Source of the DNA: Acidobacteriota bacterium
Lineage (GTDB): Bacteria; Acidobacteriota; Terriglobia; Terriglobales; Acidobacteriaceae
NCBI GenBank assembly: GCA_021781255.1
Contig: JAJXXG010000318.1
Span: 1-5,727, forward strand
Length of the DNA: 5,727 nucleotides
Reading direction: 5' to 3'
The notes under the pieces were generated by a model. That model ran no database searches. It had not been told where the DNA came from and was given only the letters and a program-made list of their open reading frames with translations. Within the stretch, counting starts at the first letter, position 1. Each line of letters begins with the position of its first letter. The position numbers were made by a program, and so were the translations under genes. Below, in pieces: positions 1 through 5,727 of the stretch.

Positions 1-1469
1 CAGTTGCCGCTGGCGTTTCCAAGGCGCACGCGGATGTGGTGCTGATCTCGGGCGACACGGGCGGCACCGGCGCTTCCCCGCTCAGCTCCATCAAGCACGC
101 GGGCCTGCCGTGGGAGCTTGGTCTTGCCGAGACGCAGCAGGTGTTGCTGCTCAATGATCTGCGCGGTCGCATCAAAGTGCAGACGGACGGCAAGCTGCAG
201 ACGGGCCGCGATGTGACGATTGCTGCGCTGCTGGGCGCGGAAGAGTTTGGCTTTGCCACCACGCCGCTCATCGCCATGGGCTGCATCATGATGCGCAAGT
301 GCCACCTGAACACCTGCTCGGTGGGTATTGCAACCCAGGATCCGGTGCTGCGTGCGCGCTTCCAGGGACAGCCTGAGCATGTAATCAATTTCTTCTTCTT
401 CATCGCCGAGCAGGTGCGCCAGCATATGGCAAAGCTTGGCTTCCGCACCATGAACGAGATGATTGGCCGCGTGGATAAGATTGACGCCGCGCTGGCGGAG
501 TCGCACTGGAAGGCGAAGGGTATCGATCTTTCGTCCATCCTCTATGCACCGACAGTGCCTTCGCGTGTCGCGCGTCGCAAGGTGCAGGAGCAGGATCACG
601 GTCTGGACCAGGCGCTTGATCATGCACTCATCGACATGGCCAAGCCGGCTCTTACATCCAAGACACCCGTCACGGGCAGCTTTGCTATTCGCAATGTGCA
701 CCGCACCGTGGGCGCCATGCTTGGTGGCGAGATCGCGCGACGCTACGGTTCGGATGGGCTCCCGGATGGAACGATCCATTTCCGTTTCGAAGGCTCTGCG
801 GGCCAGAGTTTCGGAGCCTTTGTGCCGGGCGGCGTAACGCTCGAACTCGAAGGCGACTCAAACGATTACCTTGGCAAGGGCCTCTCGGGTGGACGCATCA
901 TCGCCTATCCGCCCAAGACCTCCAGCTTCCTGCCGGAGGAGAGCATTCTTGTGGGCAACGTTGTTCTGTACGGCGCAACCAGCGGTGAAGTCTTCCTGAA
1001 TGGCATTGCCGGTGAGCGCTTCGCTGTTCGCAACTCCGGCGCAACCGCAGTTGTTGAAGGCGTTGGCGATCATGGCTGCGAATACATGACCAACGGCACG
1101 GTGGTCGTGATCGGCTCAACCGGACGCAACTTTGCGGCGGGCATGAGCGGTGGCCGCGCCTTTGTCTACGACGATCAGGGAGACTTCTCTACGCGCCGGT
1201 GCAACAAGGCCAGCGTGGACCTGGAGCCGTTGGCAACGGACGAAGATGTTGCTGAGGTTCGTGGCCTGCTTGAGCGTCATCGCGATCTGACGGGCAGCCC
1301 GCGCGCCGCATGGATTCTGGAACACTGGGCTGAGGCGCAAAAGCAATTCATCAAGGTGTTCCCGCACGAGTACAAGCGTGTTCTGGGTGTGCCTCGTGTT
1401 GAGTCGGTTTACGTAGCTCCCACAACTTCGTCGCCTCTGGTGGCGGCAGCAGAGGTGCAGCATGGGTAA
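1..1469 (+). CDS. gltB: Glutamate synthase (GOGAT) large/alpha subunit, C-terminal part (5' end outside window)
   Basis: This is the final ~488 residues of GltB, a protein usually about 1500 residues long. The reading frame is open from base 3 with no start needed, so the gene begins upstream; the GTG at 36 is an internal valine. GltB hydrolyses glutamine in its N-terminal domain (not visible) and tunnels ammonia to the FMN site, where 2-oxoglutarate becomes glutamate. Visible first is the end of the FMN-binding barrel ([11 protein letters not shown] near base 48). The 3Fe-4S cysteines follow at codons 282, 300 and 315, with the C-x5-C-x4-C spacing known from the family. The C-terminal GXGXG beta-helix domain spans roughly bases 680-1200, with glycine repeats such as GKGLSGGR and AAGMSGGR. 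The C-terminal helical tail contains [13 protein letters not shown]. The stop codon overlaps the start of gltD by 8 bp, so the two form an operon. No frameshift or lost key residue is seen. The identification is secure; NADPH dependence is inferred from the partner subunit. Confidence 0.97.
   Translation, partial: VAAGVSKAHADVVLISGDTGGTGASPLSSIKHAGLPWELGLAETQQVLLLNDLRGRIKVQTDGKLQTGRDVTIAALLGAEEFGFATTPLIAMGCIMMRKCHLNTCSVGIATQDPVLRARFQGQPEHVINFFFFIAEQVRQHMAKLGFRTMNEMIGRVDKIDAALAESHWKAKGIDLSSILYAPTVPSRVARRKVQEQDHGLDQALDHALIDMAKPALTSKTPVTGSFAIRNVHRTVGAMLGGEIARRYGSDGLPDGTIHFRFEGSAGQSFGAFVPGGVTLELEGDSNDYLGKGLSGGRIIAYPPKTSSFLPEESILVGNVVLYGATSGEVFLNGIAGERFAVRNSGATAVVEGVGDHGCEYMTNGTVVVIGSTGRNFAAGMSGGRAFVYDDQGDFSTRRCNKASVDLEPLATDEDVAEVRGLLERHRDLTGSPRAAWILEHWAEAQKQFIKVFPHEYKRVLGVPRVESVYVAPTTSSPLVAAAEVQHG
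1451..1457 (+). promoter_or_regulatory. Ribosome binding site of gltD, inside the gltB 3' end
   Basis: AGAGGTG lies 4 bases before the ATG at 1462 and resembles the Shine-Dalgarno core AGGAGGTG. It supports this start for gltD and lies within the last gltB codons. Ribosomes finishing gltB would therefore terminate at or beside the gltD start. The role is inferred from sequence and spacing only. Confidence 0.7.
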
Positions 1470-2907
1470 GGTTACAGGTTTTCTTGAAATTGAACGCGAA
1501 CAGCCCGTCCGCCGCCAGCCTGAAGAGCGCATCAAGGACTGGTTCGAAATTTACCAGCCCTTCTCCGAGGAGAAGCAGCGTGAACAGGGTGCACGCTGCA
1601 TGGACTGCGGCGTACCTTTCTGTCACACCGGCTGTCCGGTAAACAACCTCATCCCCGACTGGAATGATCTGGTGTACAGCGGCCGATGGGAGAGCGCAAT
1701 TCGGCGGCTGCATTCGACAAATAACTTTCCAGAGTTTACCGGCCGCATCTGCCCTGCCCCCTGCGAGGCCGCCTGCGTGCTCGGCATCAACCTTCCTCCC
1801 GTCTCGATCAAGCTCATCGAAAAGAGCATTGTGGAGCGCGCCTGGGATGAGGGCTGGATTCATCCGGAACCACCGGAGCAAAATACCGGCAAGCGCGTTG
1901 CCGTAGTAGGCAGCGGACCGGCTGGCCTGGCCGCAGCTCAGCAACTGCGCCGCGCGGGACACTCCGTCACCGTGTATGAGAAGAGCGACCGCGTCGGGGG
2001 CCTGCTGCGTTACGGCATCCCGAACTTCAAGCTGGAAAAGCATGTCATTGATCGCCGCGTCCAACAGATGCGTGCGGAGGGGGTCGTTTTCCTGACCGAT
2101 GCGCATGTCGGTGCGAACGTTCCAGTAGAGGCGCTGACCGAGCATCATGACGCAATTCTGCTTGCAGGTGGTTCACAGCAACCGCGCGATCTGAATGTTC
2201 CAGGGCGTGAATTGAAGGGTATTCACTTCGCAATGGAGTTTCTGCCACTGCAGAATCGACGCTGCGAAGGAGATGTGCTGGATGAATCCACCGCCATCTC
2301 CGCAGAGGGCAAGCGAGTGCTGATTATCGGCGGCGGCGACACCGGCGCGGATTGCCTTGGCACCAGCCTCCGCCAGGGAGCAAAGAGCGTACATCAGTTT
2401 GAGATTATGCCCAAGCCCCCGGAGAAGCGCGCCGAGTCTACGCCATGGCCACTGTGGCCCCTGCAACTGCGCACAGAGAGCTCGCATGAAGAAGGCGGGA
2501 TCCGCGACTGGAGCATCAACAGCATCCGGTTCACGGGAGACGAAAACGGCAATGTGAAGCAACTGCAAGCCGTTCGCGTAGGCCCACCGCCGAAGTTTGA
2601 GCCGATTTCGGGCACAGAGTTCACTTTGGATGTTGACCTGGTGCTGCTTGCTATGGGCTTCCTTGGCCCGATCAAGAACGGAATGCTGGAGCAGCTTGGC
2701 GTAGCGCTGGATCAGCGCGGCAATGTAGCCACCACAGACTACATGACCTCTGTGGATGGCGTATTTGCCGCTGGCGATATGCGCCGTGGTCAGTCTCTGG
2801 TTGTTTGGGCAATTTCAGAGGGCCGCAAGGCGGCAGATGCAGTGAACCGCTACCTGGCAGCAAAGTCGCCTGAGCGGACTCCGCACAAGCAACGCGCGCA
2901 CGCCTGA
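1462..2907 (+). CDS. gltD: Glutamate synthase (NADPH) small/beta subunit
   Basis: Complete 481-residue GltD, a normal length for the family. It takes electrons from NADPH onto FAD and passes them through two 4Fe-4S clusters to the FMN of GltB in the cytoplasm. Residues 1-140 form the ferredoxin-like N-terminal domain, with cysteines at 46, 49, 54 and 58 ([13 protein letters not shown]) and at 97, 101 and 105 (CPAPCEAAC). The FAD-binding Rossmann motif [14 protein letters not shown] is at 146-159, followed by E173 and [10 protein letters not shown]. The NADPH-binding motif [12 protein letters not shown] is at 286-297. The closing FAD motif [13 protein letters not shown] is at 433-445. The ATG at 1462 is chosen because a good ribosome binding site precedes it and the protein begins [12 protein letters not shown], a typical GltD N-terminus. 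It overlaps gltB by 8 bp and is followed 12 bases after its stop by a strong terminator, so it is the last gene of the operon. The C-x3-C-x3-C second cysteine group is the common form; as recalled, E. coli GltD has a longer first gap. GltD-like oxidoreductase paralogues exist, but adjacency to gltB settles the identity. Confidence 0.98.
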   Translation: MGKVTGFLEIEREQPVRRQPEERIKDWFEIYQPFSEEKQREQGARCMDCGVPFCHTGCPVNNLIPDWNDLVYSGRWESAIRRLHSTNNFPEFTGRICPAPCEAACVLGINLPPVSIKLIEKSIVERAWDEGWIHPEPPEQNTGKRVAVVGSGPAGLAAAQQLRRAGHSVTVYEKSDRVGGLLRYGIPNFKLEKHVIDRRVQQMRAEGVVFLTDAHVGANVPVEALTEHHDAILLAGGSQQPRDLNVPGRELKGIHFAMEFLPLQNRRCEGDVLDESTAISAEGKRVLIIGGGDTGADCLGTSLRQGAKSVHQFEIMPKPPEKRAESTPWPLWPLQLRTESSHEEGGIRDWSINSIRFTGDENGNVKQLQAVRVGPPPKFEPISGTEFTLDVDLVLLAMGFLGPIKNGMLEQLGVALDQRGNVATTDYMTSVDGVFAAGDMRRGQSLVVWAISEGRKAADAVNRYLAAKSPERTPHKQRAHA

Positions 2908-2919
2908 TGCGAAGTACAC

Positions 2920-2961
2920 AAGCAAAGGGGCAGACTGAATTCAGTCTGCCCCTTTGCTTTT
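2920..2961 (+). terminator. Intrinsic terminator of gltBD, 20-bp perfect inverted repeat plus T run
   Basis: The left arm at 2920-2939 is exactly complementary to the right arm at 2940-2959, giving a 40-bp perfect palindrome without spacer. In RNA the central AAUU would form the smallest loop. The stem contains a GGGGCAGACTGA/TCAGTCTGCCCC core, and a run of four T closes it at 2958-2961. It begins 12 bases after the gltD stop and ends 36 bases short of the stop of the convergent GH2 gene. Transcription from the right would meet the same hairpin, but only the weak tract TTGTGT follows on that strand. Bidirectional use is therefore possible but less certain than plus-strand termination. Confidence 0.9.
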
Positions 2962-2995
2962 CTCGGCACTTAAGCTGCTGCGTTCTTGCGCCCGC

Positions 2996-5727
2996 TCATG
3001 CCAGATGGATGCCTGTGAGGTAAGCGATAGTGTTGGCAAGCCAGCGCTGCTGCAGTGGCGCGCTGAACGCAGGAGCGCGGTGCACCAGCACGGGCGTATC
3101 TTTTACATGGCACAAAAAGCTGGCGGCACCAATGTTGCGATCGTGATCGCGACTGTATGCCAGAATCACCTCCGGCTCACGAGAGCCCGGTGCTCGCTCA
3201 ATCTGCAAACCATTCGACTGCTTTCCGTGCGCCTGATAATGAATTCCAAGAACGCGATTGGCCGGCAACGCGTGGAACGTAGGATGCTCGCGCACAAACA
3301 ACCAATTCCCCATCCATGGTGCGCGGACGTCCCCGACCTGGCCATGGTAGAGGAAAGCTCCTTCTTGAGCGAGTTGCTTCGCCACGCCGTCGGCAAAAAA
3401 GTCATCCGGCACGACGGCAAGAAGAGGCGTACCAGCTCTGACGGCTGCAAGTACTTCTTCCGGAATGTCGCCTGGAATCTGCGATTCGGCGGGTGTGCCT
3501 TTCACGGGTTGTGCTTCGAGTCCCGTTTCATCGCCAATTTGCCGATCAAGCTTTGAGCCTTTCACGACTCCGCTTGCAGCAATCAAATCAAATCGTGCCT
3601 GACCGGTAAACTCCACCACTTCAACTCCGGGCAGACTGGCAAGTTGCTTGCGCAATGATGGCAGCGCTCCACTCACGGCTACACGTACTTTGCGCACAAA
3701 ATCAGGATGTGCGTTTGCAACCCATATCTCGCGAATGAAATTTGATTCCGGCACTCCATCCACAGCAAAAATAAATTTGTGTATGCCCTCCTGTTGAAAT
3801 GCCGGCGCAGTAAAGTCTTTCTGCAGGGTATAACTGAACTGGTTCTCGGCAGGTACAGGCGCATCCCACGCACCAAGTTGCTGCATTGTTCCGTCCGGAG
3901 CAGTCCTCTGCAATCGGACCTTACCGGCAATGGGCTTCCCTGTTTCGTTCAGCAGGTAAAGATCAAAGACCGCACTCTCGCCCAGCGCGTAGCAGAGCTT
4001 GTGCTGCTTGGCGACGGGGCGCACTGGCCTGAGGCTTGACGCAATCAGCTCGGGATTTCCTTTGAAGTTGCGCAGATTATCCACGATGCCGGAGTGATTC
4101 TCAATCGACGTGGACTCCCAGCCGCTGATAACTGCAAAGTCCACGGCATCGCAGATGCGGACGTTCTCCATGTACTGCTGCCAGCTCTCATAGCACTTAT
4201 TGCCCAGAGCCTCAAAAAGATGGTCAGCGGTTGGAAAGGCCGCCCGAAATCCCCAGCGATCCAGGAAGCTGTTGTATGCGTCGAGGATCTGGCGATGGTC
4301 GACGAGATCGTAGCTCTTGCCGTTTCCGCCAAACTCGCCTGCCTCAATCTGATGCACCATGCGCGCGTGATTGTCAGCAACAGCACAGCCCTCCATCTCG
4401 CCAAACTCAACCAGTGCAGAGAGCAGAGGCTGCCTATAGGTGAAGTGGTCGGCGTCCTTGTAGAACTCGTCATACCACTGGTCCCCAGCACCCTGATGGT
4501 TATTCCACCAGCCGGCCCACGGTTCCTGATCACTTCGATGCATGGTGTCGTTGTAGGGCGAGAACCATGCCTGCGGAGCACTGCGCGGCTGCGGACTGAA
4601 ACCATCGTTCAGGACAACCGAGCGGGACGGGTCCTCTGCATGCATGATCTTCAGCGCGGCGAATGTATCTGGGTTGCTGAGGTCCGCTCCGATCTCATTC
4701 TGGAGCGTGTACTGAATCAAAGAGGGATGACTGCGGAAGGCGCGAACCATGCCGCGACACTTGGCCAGCATGAATCGCTGCGAAAAGCGATCAGCCTCGG
4801 TACCAGGTTTCTCCATCACGATACTGGCCGCGTTGGACGCAACACCCGCAGGCAATTTGCCAATGGAGAGCTTGCCCCCACCGGGCTCCATATAGCGTAA
4901 AAGACCCAGCCGGTCGTGCGCCCGGAAGACATCCTCCTTTCCTACGTTGCGATGAAAATTCAGGCAGTTCAAGCCCAGCCTTTGCGCCTGCCTTACTTCT
5001 CGCTCGGCCAGTTGCGGCGTTGGCCACAGGCCATTCAATCCCCAGAATCCCCATGAAATCGAGGAGTAGAGCTTAATGCGACGCCCGTTCATCCGAAAGA
5101 TGGCATTCGTGCCGAGGCCATCGGGAGCGAACCAGCGAAAGCCGAATGGGAGTATGCGAACATCCCGCTCGCCATTGCCGACTGGAAGAGTTACTCGAAG
5201 CCGATAGAGATGCGGCGCGGACAAATCCCAGAGCTGCGCATTTTCATAGCGCAGCTTTGCCTGCATGACAGGACCATCCAACTGATGATTGTCGCTTGCC
5301 ATCTTTCCCGCTGCCCGGGCTAGCACCTTGTTCGTCGCAAGTTCCAGCACTTCAAAGATTGGCTCGCCTGCATGAGCGCCTTCGATTCGAACAAATGCGT
5401 TGATGGTTCTCGGCTCAGGCGTATTCAATACCCAGGCGTCTGCAATATGGCCTGTCATGGGAACTGCCCATAAACAGAGTTCGCGGTCGAGGCCTCCGAA
5501 GCCATGCGAACGATAGACATTCACAGCGCCCCAGCGTATCGTCGTGCCATCCACCCAGTCGTAACGCCCGCCGGGATTGGTTATGCGGATCGCTAACCGA
5601 TTTTTTCCGCCAGGATCTGCCGCCCTGGTGAGAACACAGATGAACGGAAGCTCCTCCATGATGGAGTAGCCAACAAGTTGCTCATTCAGGTAGACCTCAG
5701 CACGCATTCTGGCGCCGCGCACCTTCA
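2996..5727 (-). CDS. Glycoside hydrolase family 2 protein, divergent, with extra C-terminal alpha/beta domain (5' end outside window)
   Basis: The frame is open to the right edge. The GTG at 5722 is probably an internal valine, because the protein opens in the middle of a GH2 sugar-binding domain (RMRAEVYLNEQLVGY). At least 30-100 N-terminal residues, including any signal peptide, are therefore missing. Numbering from that valine, the proposed layout is: beta-sandwich sugar-binding domain ~1-90; first Ig-like domain ~90-195; TIM barrel ~200-560; second Ig-like domain ~575-670; extra alpha/beta domain ~676-908. GH2 enzymes are retaining glycosidases that cut beta-linked sugars using two glutamates. 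The likely acid/base is E343 in LQNEIGADL. The likely nucleophile is E439 in LVEFGEMEG. Their 96-residue separation is close to E. coli beta-glucuronidase (E413/E504). The usual H-Y-P of the GH2 signature reads H-R-N here (FHRNVGKED). A conserved-looking block, GWESTSIENHSGIVDN, lies at 534-549. The C-terminal domain ends RWLANTIAYLTG, in the style of glutamine-amidotransferase-like folds. The substrate (galactoside, glucuronide, mannoside or other) cannot be determined. The gene is convergent with gltBD, and its promoter lies outside the window. Confidence 0.88.
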   Translation of the reverse strand, partial: KVRGARMRAEVYLNEQLVGYSIMEELPFICVLTRAADPGGKNRLAIRITNPGGRYDWVDGTTIRWGAVNVYRSHGFGGLDRELCLWAVPMTGHIADAWVLNTPEPRTINAFVRIEGAHAGEPIFEVLELATNKVLARAAGKMASDNHQLDGPVMQAKLRYENAQLWDLSAPHLYRLRVTLPVGNGERDVRILPFGFRWFAPDGLGTNAIFRMNGRRIKLYSSISWGFWGLNGLWPTPQLAEREVRQAQRLGLNCLNFHRNVGKEDVFRAHDRLGLLRYMEPGGGKLSIGKLPAGVASNAASIVMEKPGTEADRFSQRFMLAKCRGMVRAFRSHPSLIQYTLQNEIGADLSNPDTFAALKIMHAEDPSRSVVLNDGFSPQPRSAPQAWFSPYNDTMHRSDQEPWAGWWNNHQGAGDQWYDEFYKDADHFTYRQPLLSALVEFGEMEGCAVADNHARMVHQIEAGEFGGNGKSYDLVDHRQILDAYNSFLDRWGFRAAFPTADHLFEALGNKCYESWQQYMENVRICDAVDFAVISGWESTSIENHSGIVDNLRNFKGNPELIASSLRPVRPVAKQHKLCYALGESAVFDLYLLNETGKPIAGKVRLQRTAPDGTMQQLGAWDAPVPAENQFSYTLQKDFTAPAFQQEGIHKFIFAVDGVPESNFIREIWVANAHPDFVRKVRVAVSGALPSLRKQLASLPGVEVVEFTGQARFDLIAASGVVKGSKLDRQIGDETGLEAQPVKGTPAESQIPGDIPEEVLAAVRAGTPLLAVVPDDFFADGVAKQLAQEGAFLYHGQVGDVRAPWMGNWLFVREHPTFHALPANRVLGIHYQAHGKQSNGLQIERAPGSREPEVILAYSRDHDRNIGAASFLCHVKDTPVLVHRAPAFSAPLQQRWLANTIAYLTGIHLA

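Noticed and set aside
390..401. Four tandem TTC triplets giving Phe-Phe-Phe-Phe in GltB
   Set aside because: It falls in a hydrophobic helix of GltB where aromatic residues are normal (E. coli, as recalled, has a Tyr/Phe-rich version). Four units are too few to call a meaningful microsatellite.
1351..2148. A 265-codon open frame on the minus strand across the gltB-gltD junction
   Set aside because: It is antisense to two strongly conserved genes whose motifs are intact, shows no recognisable protein features, and is the kind of mirror frame common in GC-rich coding sequence.
2962..2995. Possible second hairpin for the GH2 gene between its stop codon and the palindrome
   Set aside because: Only stems of about 3 bp can be drawn (GCG...CGC) and no T run follows on the minus strand.
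2954..3556. A 200-codon open frame on the plus strand starting inside the terminator's right arm
   Set aside because: It lies opposite the C-terminal domain of the GH2 gene, its product is basic and cysteine-rich without a recognisable domain, and I see no convincing ribosome binding site.
4094..4900. A 268-codon open frame on the plus strand
   Set aside because: It is fully antisense to the GH2 catalytic barrel, where the minus-strand frame carries the catalytic motifs, so it is a shadow.
5720..5722. GTG as the true start codon of the GH2 gene
   Set aside because: The frame stays open to the window edge and the protein would begin in the middle of the sugar-binding domain, so the real start lies beyond the window.

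Overview
The window holds three protein-coding regions and one intergenic terminator. From left to right these are the last third of gltB (+), the complete gltD (+), a short intergenic stretch with a perfect palindrome, and a large glycoside hydrolase family 2 (GH2) gene on the opposite strand (-). The GH2 gene runs off the right edge. Coding density is very high. The only intergenic space is 88 bp (2908-2995), so no stretch over 300 bases lacks a gene. I saw no tRNA, rRNA, CRISPR array, insertion sequence or riboswitch.

Region 1 (1-2907) is the glutamate synthase (GOGAT) operon. GltB and GltD together convert 2-oxoglutarate and glutamine into two glutamates with electrons from NADPH, the central ammonium-assimilation step after glutamine synthetase. 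gltB and gltD overlap by 8 bp, which suggests coupled translation at the ratio needed for the alpha-beta enzyme. All visible Fe-S, FAD and NADPH motifs are intact, so both subunits look functional, although the glutaminase half of GltB lies outside the window.

Region 2 (2908-2995) separates two convergent genes. It carries a 40-bp perfect inverted repeat followed by a T run, a strong candidate for the gltBD terminator that may also act weakly on the opposite strand.

Region 3 (2996-5727, minus strand) encodes a multidomain GH2-type enzyme of over 900 residues, truncated at its N-terminus by the window edge. Its acid/base and nucleophile glutamates can be proposed, but the GH2 signature around the barrel is divergent. 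There is a large insertion late in the barrel and an additional C-terminal alpha/beta domain. Its substrate cannot be read from the sequence. It has no evident functional link to gltBD; the two are simply tail-to-tail neighbours.

The organism is a bacterium with moderately high GC. A large divergent GH2 enzyme next to a standard two-gene gltBD operon would suit a polysaccharide-degrading soil bacterium such as an Acidobacteriota member (Terriglobia). This is a low-confidence impression from protein style, not a demonstrated assignment. I found no convincing evidence of a new biological system; the GH2 protein is the part most worth a second look.
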